From NCBI RefSeq assembly GCF_003263785.1, contig NZ_JYJK01000080.1, positions 1-45,766 on the forward strand: 45,766 bases of DNA, written 5' to 3'. Under the pieces are notes generated by a model. That model saw nothing but the letters and a program-made list of their open reading frames with translations. It was not told the DNA's origin and did not search any database. Made by a program: the position numbers and the translations under genes. This stretch comes from Vibrio variabilis. Its GTDB lineage: Bacteria; Pseudomonadota; Gammaproteobacteria; Enterobacterales; Vibrionaceae. Shown one piece after another: positions 36,835 through 45,027 of this stretch (the first letter of the stretch is position 1; each line of letters starts with the position of its first letter).

Positions 36835-36977
36835 AGGTTATTGGAAAGTGGTGTTTGTGGGGCTGAGATAGAAAGCTCGCAGATACGAAAGCACTCGCCC
36901 TAAATGCAGTATCGATGTGCGTTAGGTTTTCATCATCGATACTGCTCATTCGCCGTTATGTAGACCTGAATGAGTTG

Positions 36978-37310
36978 TCATTCACTAAAATCAAACGCTG
37001 GATAGTTGACTCGTATTCGGCGCTGCTCGGACATCAAGCGCTTAAACGTTAATGTCTCGGTGAGTGTAATGACTGCTTGCTGAGCATCATTCTTAAGCAC
37101 AGCACCCGCGACACTGTCACTGGTACCATCGTTAAAGGCAATCTCCCCTTGGAATATGTACTCCGCTTTTAGAGAAGTTTGCTCTGTTGAAATCACGATG
37201 CTGCTTTCTGCAATCTGTAATACCTCATAGCTGTGATTCGCTAGGTGCAGGGTCGGTCGCTCTTTGGTTGGGTAGGTAAGTCGATAATGACGTCTTTGGT
37301 TTTCACTCAT
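36978..37310 (-). CDS. PilZ-domain protein (110 aa), second ligand motif degenerate
   Basis: A short protein made only of a PilZ-like beta barrel. The first c-di-GMP motif RxxxR is present at residues 6-10 (RRHYR), followed by YPTKERPTLHLANHSYEVLQ. The second motif, normally D/NxSxxG, is replaced by AESSIVIS, so ligand binding may be lost or changed. The terminal segment MSEQRRIRVNYPAF is typical of short vibrio PilZ proteins. Single gene, oriented against the mrp operon. Confidence 0.8.
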   Translation of the reverse strand: MSENQRRHYRLTYPTKERPTLHLANHSYEVLQIAESSIVISTEQTSLKAEYIFQGEIAFNDGTSDSVAGAVLKNDAQQAVITLTETLTFKRLMSEQRRIRVNYPAFDFSE

Positions 37311-37767
37311 GGTTTTCTGTCCTATCGCGAATGATGTGAAAACAAGTTAGTAGATATTAGGAGCGAGTCGACCTTTCATACTAGTTTGGCCGATAAGTGT
37401 TAACTCAATCGCATTTACTGGCCGCTATTGAGAAAAAGCCTAAGCTGCGTGACGATATTTGGACGAAAACAGCTTGCTTCGAAAAATTGAATCACCATGA
37501 ACAAGAAGTACGATCTCAAATGTCCATCACAAGTTAATGTCTAACCAGCATTACTCCTAAGAATATAATTAAGGTTAAAAAGGGGTTGGTTGTTATTTGC
37601 GCTATGAATAGTTTTTATGACTGCTTTATGTGTCAAAAGGTAGATAAAAGCCCTGATTGGCATGTTATCTCTGCACTCTTTGACTTATTTGGTTCAAAGC
37701 GGTTGCCTAGAATACCTCATCTACATTAGGGTCTTTGCCCTCTAAATGATTTGTATGAGGAGTCGCG
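37311..37767. other. 457-bp intergenic region between the PilZ gene and brnQ
   Basis: Holds the divergent promoters of the PilZ gene and brnQ. On the plus strand, a 46-codon frame from GTG 37397 to TAA 37537 reads LLAAIEKKPKLRDDIWTKTA and further, with protein-like composition but no ribosome site. It could be the remnant of a gene. A CTTTGA...TCAAAG inverted repeat lies near 37676-37700 in the brnQ upstream region. I see nothing else that I can support. Confidence 0.4.
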
Positions 37768-39075
37768 ATGTTAAGCGCTCGCAACATTGCCGCACTAGGC
37801 TTTATGACTTTTGCCATGTACTTGGGGGCTGGCAATCTTATTTTTCCACCATTTTTGGGCTACCAGGCAGGAGAAAACTATCTCAGTGGTATGCTGGGAT
37901 TTTTGCTAACCGGTGTTGGTCTTCCTGCGATGGCATTGGTAATGGTTGCTATTGTTAATGGTTCAGACAAACTGACCTCCGCATTACCAAAGCCTTTAGC
38001 AACAAGTTTTTGGGTGATGGTGTTTATTGTCATCGGTCCTGCTTTTGTAATACCTAGAGCTATCACCGTTGCGTATCAATTCAGTTTTGCACCGATATTC
38101 GGGGAAGCGGCTTTACTCCCGTTCACGGCTGTTTTTTGTCTGATCACCATTCTGTTTGCTCTTTACCCAGGTAAACTCATCGATACTTTAGGGAAGATTT
38201 TGACACCTGCGTTGATGACTATCTTGTTGGTAATGTCTGTGACTGCTCTCATCTATCCAGCTGGCGATTTAACTCAAGCAAGTGGTGCATACATTAATAA
38301 CGCTTTCTCCGAAGGTCTTACTCAAGGCTATATGACCATGGATGCACTCGGCTCTATTGGCTTCGGTTGGATTATTTTCCGTGCTATTCGTAGCATGGGC
38401 ATTGAGTGCCCAAAATTGACGGCGCGATATACTCTGATAGCGGCTATGATGTATGCCTTTGCTATGGCTTTTGTTTATGTATCTCTGTCCTATATCGGTT
38501 CCACTAGCTCTTACTTAGAAACCGAGTTCAGTAACGGCGGGGATATTTTAACGGCCTTTACCTTTAATCACTTTGGTGCTTTTGGTTCACTGTTGCTTGG
38601 TGCGGTGATGTTACTCGCTTGTCTCACAACAGCAATTGGAGTGACAACCGCCGGCAGTGAATTTTACGACAAGACATTTTCCAAGCTGTCATATAAAGGC
38701 TCTGTTGTGACAACTATGGTGCTTGCTGGTCTAATTGCTAATGTTGGTTTAGAGCAGTTGCTTGCGATAACACTACCAGCCGTTGTAGCGCTGCACCCAG
38801 TGGCCATCGCTCTTATGCTTGTTGCGCCAATTCGAAACAAATTATCCCGCGCTATGATTGTTTTTACCGCTTTTACAGCACTTCTTTTTGGTTGTGTCGA
38901 TGCGTCGCATGTTCTGGGGCATATCCCTGAGTCAATGAATAATTGGCTTGAGAATGGTATGCCGCTATACAAGTACTTTGCTTCTTGGGTCGTACCTACT
39001 ATCTTGATGATTGTGATTGGACTTGTCGTGGCTGGCACCAAAAAAACGCTAGTGGCGGAAGAACTCACAAGTTAA
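37768..39075 (+). CDS. brnQ: Branched-chain amino acid:cation symporter BrnQ
   Basis: 435 aa, LIVCS family, about twelve membrane helices, which imports leucine, isoleucine and valine with Na+ or H+. The N-terminus ALGFMTFAMYLGAGNLIFPP is the family signature; GPAFVIPRAITVAYQFSF and ACLTTAIGVTTAGSEFYDK are further conserved blocks. ATG 37768 has a GAGGAG ribosome site. The frame is intact. A strong terminator follows, so it is monocistronic. Confidence 0.96.
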   Translation: MLSARNIAALGFMTFAMYLGAGNLIFPPFLGYQAGENYLSGMLGFLLTGVGLPAMALVMVAIVNGSDKLTSALPKPLATSFWVMVFIVIGPAFVIPRAITVAYQFSFAPIFGEAALLPFTAVFCLITILFALYPGKLIDTLGKILTPALMTILLVMSVTALIYPAGDLTQASGAYINNAFSEGLTQGYMTMDALGSIGFGWIIFRAIRSMGIECPKLTARYTLIAAMMYAFAMAFVYVSLSYIGSTSSYLETEFSNGGDILTAFTFNHFGAFGSLLLGAVMLLACLTTAIGVTTAGSEFYDKTFSKLSYKGSVVTTMVLAGLIANVGLEQLLAITLPAVVALHPVAIALMLVAPIRNKLSRAMIVFTAFTALLFGCVDASHVLGHIPESMNNWLENGMPLYKYFASWVVPTILMIVIGLVVAGTKKTLVAEELTS

Positions 39076-39103
39076 TGGTTAGTTGAGCCGCCAAATAAAA
39101 CCC

Positions 39104-39130
39104 AAAAGCCCGTATTACACGGGCTTTTTT
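39104..39130 (+). terminator. Terminator of brnQ
   Basis: A 10-bp stem AAAAGCCCGT (39104-39113 with 39119-39128, 5-base loop) ending in TTTTTT. Confidence 0.93.
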
Positions 39131-39346
39131 CATTCTTGTACCCAAATCGCCAAGGGTCTTAACGTTATTAGAATCAACGTGAGCAGTTAAGTCAGTTTAT
39201 TAAAGTTTCGAGCAGAGGATTCATAAGGGCTTCTATTGGAGCGACAGAATATATGATAAGTAAGTCGCACTTTGTTCATCCAATGAGTGTCGAATGTGGT
39301 TTCAAAGACAATAGTAGCATTCTCTAGAACCCAAGGAGGTTGAGCC

Positions 39347-39709
39347 ATGCGAATAGGCGCTTTTTCTAAGCAGTACAATGTGACAGAACGTACGATACGT
39401 CACTACGAATCTATTGGGCTGCTGCCAACTCTAGCAAGAAACGGACGCTATAGAGTGTTTGAACAGGATGCTCATCAAAGAATGACGTTTATTACGCGCT
39501 GTAAGCAGATTGGCTTAACACTATCTGAAATTAGTGAACTGATTCCTTTCTTTGACGCGCCGAAAGGTGAGCGCTGCAAAGCAAGCCTCAAAGTAATAGC
39601 TGAGAAGAAAGCCTCGCTCACTCATGAAATTGAACAAAAACGAGCGCTGTTGGCTCGAATAGAGCAACTGGAACAAGAAGTTCAACAAAGAATCTCCAAT
39701 AGCTGTTGA
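39347..39709 (+). CDS. MerR-family transcriptional regulator
   Basis: 120 aa. The N-terminal winged helix-turn-helix (MRIGAFSKQYNVTERTIRHY and ESIGLLPTLARNGRYRVF) is followed by a dimerising coiled coil (about 80-112). Cysteines are at 52, 77 and 120. Cys77 (GERC) falls near the cysteine that metal-sensing MerR proteins use in the dimer helix, and Cys120 is the last residue, but the usual C-terminal metal loop is missing, so a redox or organic ligand is equally possible. AAGGAGG precedes ATG 39347. A long-spacer promoter with a palindrome starts in its stop codon and drives the next gene, its probable target. Confidence 0.93.
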   Translation: MRIGAFSKQYNVTERTIRHYESIGLLPTLARNGRYRVFEQDAHQRMTFITRCKQIGLTLSEISELIPFFDAPKGERCKASLKVIAEKKASLTHEIEQKRALLARIEQLEQEVQQRISNSC

Positions 39710-39737
39710 CTCTGACGTATACGTCAAACTTTATACT
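39706..39737 (+). promoter_or_regulatory. MerR-type promoter/operator for the metallo-beta-lactamase-fold gene
   Basis: -35 TTGACT (39706-39711) and -10 TATACT (39732-39737) are separated by 20 bases, longer than the usual 17. A perfect palindrome TGACGTATACGTCA (39713-39726) fills the spacer. This is the architecture of MerR-activated promoters, where the regulator twists the spacer to align the hexamers. The -35 overlaps the merR stop codon. Confidence 0.88.
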
Positions 39738-39769
39738 CCATCAAACACAGTAAACTGGTGATAGGGAAT

Positions 39770-40699
39770 ATGAAAGTTATAAAAGGATTATTGGGCGTAT
39801 TGGTCATTTGTTTTGCGGTGCTGGCAGGTTATGTTTATTGGCTAGGAGGCTTCCCAGAGAACATAAAAGCGCTGCCAAATAGCCAAGCGCCTAAAGCTAA
39901 AAACTGGCAACAAGCACTATCTAACGCACAGACCGTAGATTACAAGCTGCTGCAAGTGGGGCGTATAGTGATGGATCGAAATACCTTAATGCAGGGTGCG
40001 CCAGACTCCTACCCACAGCGCTACGCCGCCTTGCCGGTATTGAGTCATTGGATACGTCACCCTCAGTATGGGGATTTTCTAATTGATGCCGGGTTTTCAA
40101 AGGCATTCCAGCAAAGTAATGACGGTAACTACAATTGGCTGATGAGCACGATGGCTTCGCTATCGGGTATAAAAAACAGCTTAGAGGTACCGCTAGAGCT
40201 GCATCTCAATCATAAAGTCTCGAAGTTAAAGGGGGTGTTTATTACTCATTTTCATCCCGACCACAGTTCAGGAATTAGCGATCTTCCCTCTGGCACGGCA
40301 GTCATTGCTGATCGCCGCGAATACGACTTATTTGCAAAGCTTACCAATACTGATTTGTTTCAGGAGCAGTATGACTGGCAAGCTATTGATTTTAACCAAG
40401 GCGAAAGTTTGACACCCTTTGAGCGTGTAATCGATGTGTTTGGGGACGGATCTGTCTGGGCGGTGTCGACGCCGGGTCATACTCAAGGCCATACGTCCTA
40501 TTTGCTCAACACAACCAATGGCATCAAGTTTGTTGTCGGCGATGCTAGCCACTTTGGCTATGCCTACGACAATAATTACCCACCGGCAGCATTAAGTGAA
40601 GATTTACGCCAGCAAGCCGCAGCATCATTGGCTGCAATAAAGGCGTTTTCTATCCAATACCCTGATGTGAAGCTGGTATTTGGTCATCAACTTCCATAG
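39770..40699 (+). CDS. Membrane-anchored metallo-beta-lactamase-fold hydrolase
   Basis: 309 aa. One N-terminal membrane helix (about 5-24) probably anchors it in the inner membrane with the domain outside. The metal motif HxHxDH is His160, His162, Asp164, His165 (THFHPDHSSG), completed by His237 (TPGHTQGH), Asp258 (VVGDASHFG) and His306 (FGHQLP), all in the expected order. This is a complete two-zinc site. The nearest subfamilies act on lactones, thioesters or other small esters; the substrate is unknown. ATG 39770 is used and not the in-frame GTG four codons earlier. Its promoter is controlled by the MerR regulator just upstream, so the substrate or a toxic precursor is likely to be the inducer. 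Confidence 0.9.
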   Translation: MKVIKGLLGVLVICFAVLAGYVYWLGGFPENIKALPNSQAPKAKNWQQALSNAQTVDYKLLQVGRIVMDRNTLMQGAPDSYPQRYAALPVLSHWIRHPQYGDFLIDAGFSKAFQQSNDGNYNWLMSTMASLSGIKNSLEVPLELHLNHKVSKLKGVFITHFHPDHSSGISDLPSGTAVIADRREYDLFAKLTNTDLFQEQYDWQAIDFNQGESLTPFERVIDVFGDGSVWAVSTPGHTQGHTSYLLNTTNGIKFVVGDASHFGYAYDNNYPPAALSEDLRQQAAASLAAIKAFSIQYPDVKLVFGHQLP

Positions 40700-40742
40700 T
40701 TGATAAGATGCTTTGCTCGTTTTATTTACTAAGGAAAGTCGC

Positions 40743-41198
40743 ATGACGATTCATTACCGACAAGCACAATCATCGGATCTCGTTGAGTTAATACATCTCT
40801 TGGCTGATGACCCATTGGGAGCAAAACGAGAGGATATCAGTTCGCCGATAAATGCTAAGTATCGACAAGCAATGGCCGCGATTGAACAAGATCCAAATAA
40901 TGAGCTTTGGGTCGTTGAGTCAGAGGGTATGGTAGTTGGCATGTTGCAGCTCACTTTTATCCCTTATCTGACTCATATTGGCAGTTGGCGCTGCTTGATT
41001 GAGGGTGTCAGAATTGCCAAGCAAGTTCGAGGGCAGGGGTTAGGAGAAAAGATGTTCGTACATGCGATTGAGAGAGCGCGTGAACGCCGCTGTAAACTGG
41101 TACAGTTGACTAGTGATAAACAGCGACCTGACGCGTTACGTTTTTACGAGAGGCTAGGCTTTGTTGCCAGCCACGAAGGCTTTAAACTCGCATTATAG
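40743..41198 (+). CDS. GNAT-family N-acetyltransferase
   Basis: 151 aa from ATG 40743, with AAGGA at nine bases upstream. Acetyl-CoA binding motif A is VRGQGLGEKMFVHAIERARE, followed by the typical ALRFYERLGFVASHEGFKL. The N-terminus MTIHYRQAQSSDLVELIHLL is standard. The acceptor cannot be predicted. It is 43 bases after the metallo-hydrolase gene on the same strand and may be part of that transcript. Confidence 0.93.
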   Translation: MTIHYRQAQSSDLVELIHLLADDPLGAKREDISSPINAKYRQAMAAIEQDPNNELWVVESEGMVVGMLQLTFIPYLTHIGSWRCLIEGVRIAKQVRGQGLGEKMFVHAIERARERRCKLVQLTSDKQRPDALRFYERLGFVASHEGFKLAL

Positions 41199-41311
41199 CC
41201 GTTTAGGAATGATTGAAACCAAGAAAGGGTGACTGCATGATGATGCGTATTCTTTGTTGCAATAAAAATGTGCTAGAGTAAAAACATAACTAACAATAAC
41301 TTAGAAAGTTT

Positions 41312-41737
41312 ATGCCTTCACATTTACCTAAATCGTTTAGTAAGCCGTTTTTAAAAATATTTTATGTGCTTGAAGCTGTGCTGCTGGTGGCGATAACGCT
41401 TGCGACCATTTACGCCATGATTGAAGAGTTCATGCACGTCTTTACTGAGCGCCGAGTGCTGCTCACTGATATCTTGCTGATGTTTATCTACCTGGAAGTT
41501 CTCGCCATGGTGCAGCAGTTTGTCGTGAACGGGAAAATTCCAGTTAGGTACCCAATCTATATCGCCATGATGGCCATTGCTCGTTACATCACTCTTGGGA
41601 TGAAAGAGATGGACGCGACTTTAGTCGTTTGGTTATCCGTAGCGGCGTTTATCTTGGCCGCTGCAACGTTGATAATACGGGCAGGGCATCATTACTGGCC
41701 TTATGTGGATAGAAACACCAAACAGCCCGAAGAGTAA
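41312..41737 (+). CDS. psiE: PsiE-family membrane protein
   Basis: 141 aa with four membrane helices. The family features FYVLEAVLLVAITLATIYAM, LLMFIYLEVLAMVQQFVVNG and YIAMMAIARYITLGMKEMD are clear. In E. coli psiE is induced by phosphate starvation and repressed by cAMP-CRP, with an unknown function. I see no convincing Pho box in the 113 bp upstream. The ribosome site is weak. Confidence 0.93.
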   Translation: MPSHLPKSFSKPFLKIFYVLEAVLLVAITLATIYAMIEEFMHVFTERRVLLTDILLMFIYLEVLAMVQQFVVNGKIPVRYPIYIAMMAIARYITLGMKEMDATLVVWLSVAAFILAAATLIIRAGHHYWPYVDRNTKQPEE

Positions 41738-41782
41738 TTTGAGTCGCAAGCCAGTCGTTATGGTTCATAACGCTTAAAAAGG

Positions 41783-42485
41783 ATGTTCACAGTGGAGCCA
41801 CCCCATTCTTTATTCTCTGCACAACTGCCCTTATGCAATACGTGCTCGGATGGCACTGTTAAAAGCGGAGCAACGAGTACGCATTCGCTCAATCAAACTA
41901 GACAATAAGCCTGCCGAACTGCTCCAAGCCTCATCAAAAGCCAGTGTACCAGTACTTGTGCTTTCAGAAACTGAGCAGCCGCTGCTGGCTGATGAGACAC
42001 GGGTTCTGGAACAAAGTCTGGATATCATGGTTTGGGCGTTATCAAAAAATGATCCTCATGGGTTATTAGGAAAGGATAGTCATAATCAACTGCCTCTTAT
42101 GCTGACACTGATTGAGGAGTTTGAAAGAGATTTCGACCCTGCACTCAACGCTTTTGGATGCGCAAAACGCTACCACGAAGACACTATGGTACCCCTGCGG
42201 CAAGACTGTGAGCGTGAGCTGGCAAAGTTAGAATCGCGCCTTGTTGAGCACCGTTTTTTGTTTGGAGAGCACGAAAGCCTTGTTGATATCGCCTTACTCC
42301 CATTTATTAGAAAGTTTGCACGCATCGATAAACAGTGGTTTCGTGAAGCGCCTTATCCCAAGGTCCGTGATTGGCTAAATGGTTACCTAACTAGCCCGTA
42401 TTTTTCCAAGGTCATGGCAAAACAGCCGCTGTGGTCTATCGAGCAAGCCGATGTCTACTTTGGTGACTACCAGTTTAAGCGATGA
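41783..42485 (+). CDS. Glutathione S-transferase-like protein, frameshifted near its start
   Basis: N-terminal thioredoxin-like domain with the redox motif LHNCPYAIRARMALL, then an all-helical C-terminal domain (FGEHESLVDIALLPFIRKFA). The ATG usually picked at 41850 would cut off the CPYAIR motif. Upstream the correct frame has no start codon, but removing one C from the run 41801-41804 joins it to ATG 41783 or GTG 41792, reading VEPPILYSLHNCPYAIRAR. GTG 41792 has AAAAAGG nine bases upstream and gives 230 residues. I infer an extra C in the assembly. The gene ends four bases from the convergent 42490 gene. Confidence 0.85.
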
Positions 42486-42489
42486 CACG

Positions 42490-43281
42490 CTATCGGCTTA
42501 GCGCTTCTCCAAGCGGTTTAAAGTATGCCAGCATTGCATCACGGATGGTTTGGCGATGGAGCATGTCTGGATAGAGCGCAATAAGGTCTTGATTCTCGGT
42601 ACCTGAGACCAAATACGAATTTTCAATCTCTGAGCATGACTCGATGACAGCTTCAAATGCACGAGCCATCATTTCAGTTGGCTGCGAAAAATAGTTAACC
42701 CCCGCAGCTTTGTCGGCTTTCACGCTTCGCGAAACATAGTCGTGCCGATCCATGCCATCGCTACTAAGCAGCACAGTATCGAACACATTGAGTAAACGAT
42801 CATTTAAAGGGTGAGGCAAGTGTTTGGTATTGGTAAGCCAGCAATCACTCGCGAATAGGATCTTTGTCTGCGGGCCTGAACGATCACCAATATCAAAGGC
42901 TTTCTCGGCGATATAATGATCGAAGGCGTGCCAGAATTCATGCGCAAGGGCGCCAGCTCCCGCATTTTTAGCAAGTGCCAGCTCTCGTTGATTAGGAGCA
43001 TAGTGCGCTTGCACCCCTTTACGGCCTCCAGTGCCAAAAGCAAGATTCAGGTTGCCACGAAGGCCGATAGCCTTGGCAGGCAGTGCTAGGTAAAACGCCA
43101 AGTCAGCCAATGAATCAAAGATCAGGTTGGCGGCGAGATCTTTCTCTTCTGAGTTTACCCACCTTCCAACACGGATGCTGCCAATGCCAAAGGTCTCCTT
43201 AATATCTAAAAAAGAAACCTGTTCGCCATGACGATAGTCAGGGCCCGTTCGCGTTTTATATTTGAAGTTGGAGAGCTGCAT
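42490..43281 (-). CDS. HExxH metallopeptidase-like protein (CLCA_X / LPD1-like)
   Basis: 263 aa with a single zinc-protease motif AGALAHEFWHAFDHYI (His114, Glu115, His118). The N-terminus RTGPDYRHGEQVSFLDIKET and the block IGLRGNLNLAFGTGGRKG are like a vibrio family I know as CLCA_X, and like the LPD1 domain of large polyvalent phage proteins. No signal peptide, so it is probably cytoplasmic. Substrate unknown. It is encoded alone and divergent from the histidine phosphatase gene across 188 bp. Confidence 0.75.
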   Translation of the reverse strand: MQLSNFKYKTRTGPDYRHGEQVSFLDIKETFGIGSIRVGRWVNSEEKDLAANLIFDSLADLAFYLALPAKAIGLRGNLNLAFGTGGRKGVQAHYAPNQRELALAKNAGAGALAHEFWHAFDHYIAEKAFDIGDRSGPQTKILFASDCWLTNTKHLPHPLNDRLLNVFDTVLLSSDGMDRHDYVSRSVKADKAAGVNYFSQPTEMMARAFEAVIESCSEIENSYLVSGTENQDLIALYPDMLHRQTIRDAMLAYFKPLGEALSR

Positions 43282-43469
43282 AATAGGTTAAGAGTTGAAC
43301 CAAGGTTGTTGAGGTCGTGCCTTATACGAGCATTTGGCGTGTTAGGGAGTATATATCCAAGTGAGCTTAGATGTAGGCTTGGTGTGTTTGCAATGAGTGT
43401 CATCGGGTTTACTTGATTATGGGTTTAGTGGCATATTGTGGCTAAGTGACGGTTTTACAAGGAAAGATT

Positions 43470-44083
43470 ATGTCTAATATTCATCTCATTCGTCATGGGG
43501 AAACGCACTGGAATCTCGAGCACCGTGCGCAAGGCTCAATGAACTCCAACCTGACTGAAAGAGGGAAGACTCAAGCACGAGAGGCAATGGCGAAAATAGA
43601 GGCTGTCGACTTTGATGTTGCCTATTCTTCATCTTCGGGAAGAGCGCTTGAAACAGCTAAGATTTTGCTTGCGGATATGTCTACTCCAATTATCGAACTT
43701 GATGAGCTCAAAGAGATTGATATGGGAGCTTGGGAAGGGAAGACCTGGAGCGAAATTCAATCGACATATGGTGAACAATATGAGCAGTTTTGGAAAAGAC
43801 CGAGTCATTATCAACCCATTAACGGTGAAACTTTTGAAGTGCTCACCGAACGTGCGATAGATGTGTTTAATCACATCACAAGCACCAATTCAGACAGTAA
43901 TATACTGATTGTTTCTCATGCGGCGTTTATAAAAACCTTAGTGACCAAGCTGCTTTCAAGACCCATTGATGAAGTCTGGGATGAGCCTATGCAGGGAATC
44001 TTAGTCATACTATTTTGAACAAAACCCTCGATGGCCAATATCGAGTGACCAAGTTCTGCGACCACGATTGGTCACACGGCTAA
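43470..44083 (+). CDS. Histidine phosphatase family protein (phosphoglycerate-mutase-like), frameshifted at the C-terminus
   Basis: Starts at ATG 43470 after AAGGAAAG. The catalytic LIRHGETHWN (Arg8, His9, Glu11) and the second histidine in ILIVSHAAF are present. The open frame stops at 44018 with QGILVILF, but adding one G to the run 43994-43996 continues MQGNLSHTILNKTLDGQYRV and on to WSHG at 44083, a normal C-terminus for the family (204 aa). I infer a missing G. Likely a cytoplasmic phosphomonoesterase; the substrate is not predictable (cobalamin and sugar phosphatases look alike). Confidence 0.9.
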
Positions 44084-44111
44084 ATTTACAATTTTATAAA
44101 AGGACTCCGCA

Positions 44112-44903
44112 ATGGATGCATTAATCGCCCAATATACGGATGCCGACGAACATTCGCGTTTAACTCGTCAGTACATTACTCAGCTTGAGTACGACACGAC
44201 TATGCACTTATTGAGGGACTATCTTGGAAAAGGGAAAAATGTTTGTGAGCTGGGCGCTGCGACAGGCCGTTATTCTTTAGAGTTTGCTAGTCAGGGATGC
44301 AATGTCACCGCAGTAGAGTTGGTTCCAGATCAGGTACGTATGCTCAGGGAAAATGCTCTGAAGCAAGGATTGGTGCTCGATATTCATGAAGGGAATGCAT
44401 GTCACGTACCTTTTATCGAGGATGAATCTCAAGATTTATGTGTCATCTTGGGGCCGCTTTATCACTTGAAAACTGCGTATGAGCGTCAGCAAGCGATTCA
44501 AGAAGCTAAGCGCATTTTGAAGCCCGGTGGAGTGCTTGCAATAGCTTATATTTCCAAGTTTTTTGTTGCTGGATTATTTGCTCAGCGTTTCCCTCATCTG
44601 ATTACGCCTGAGGTACTTGGTGAATTGCACTCAAAAGGCACGGTCTCAACCAAGGAAGCGGATAGTTTCTTTAATGTTGGCTACTTTGCGTCACCAGAGG
44701 AGATGGAGTCTCTTGCCAAAGGCGCAGGCTTTCTAGTCACAGCTCATGCTGCTACAGATGGTTTTAATCGATATTTAGACCAAGGAGTAAATCGATTTAC
44801 AACTACCCAGTATCAATCATGGCTCAACTATCATTTAGCGACCTGCCAGGAGCCGAGCTTATTGGGTGCAAGCAATCATGGTCTAGTGATAGCTACAAAG
44901 TAA
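44112..44903 (+). CDS. SAM-dependent class I methyltransferase
   Basis: 263 aa. The Rossmann motif I is VCELGAATGRYSLEFA (about 44-59), with the acidic residue of motif II in VTAVELVP, then HEGNACHVPFIEDESQDL and the post-motif LKPGGVLAIAYIS. The acceptor is unknown. It begins 28 bases after the corrected end of the histidine phosphatase, with AGGA eight bases upstream of the ATG, so the two are probably co-transcribed. Confidence 0.92.
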   Translation: MDALIAQYTDADEHSRLTRQYITQLEYDTTMHLLRDYLGKGKNVCELGAATGRYSLEFASQGCNVTAVELVPDQVRMLRENALKQGLVLDIHEGNACHVPFIEDESQDLCVILGPLYHLKTAYERQQAIQEAKRILKPGGVLAIAYISKFFVAGLFAQRFPHLITPEVLGELHSKGTVSTKEADSFFNVGYFASPEEMESLAKGAGFLVTAHAATDGFNRYLDQGVNRFTTTQYQSWLNYHLATCQEPSLLGASNHGLVIATK

Positions 44904-44938
44904 TTTAGCTACAAAATAATCCATCATTTTCAAAATCA

Positions 44939-44981
44939 ACATAGCCTTGTTCTTAGCGGTTATGCACGAACAAGGCTATGT
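44939..44981. terminator. 14-bp hairpin between the convergent methyltransferase and transporter genes
   Basis: A perfect stem ACATAGCCTTGTTC (44939-44952) pairs with 44968-44981 across a 15-base loop. No long T-run follows on either side. The position between convergent ends suggests a bidirectional 3' end structure. Confidence 0.6.
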
Positions 44982-45027
44982 AATAATAGATTGGTGAATA
45001 GGCCTTCAGACCGACCTGAGACAAGTG

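Noticed and set aside
39187..39378. 63-aa minus-strand ORF upstream of merR
   Set aside because: Overlaps the merR start antisense, no ribosome site or recognisable sequence.
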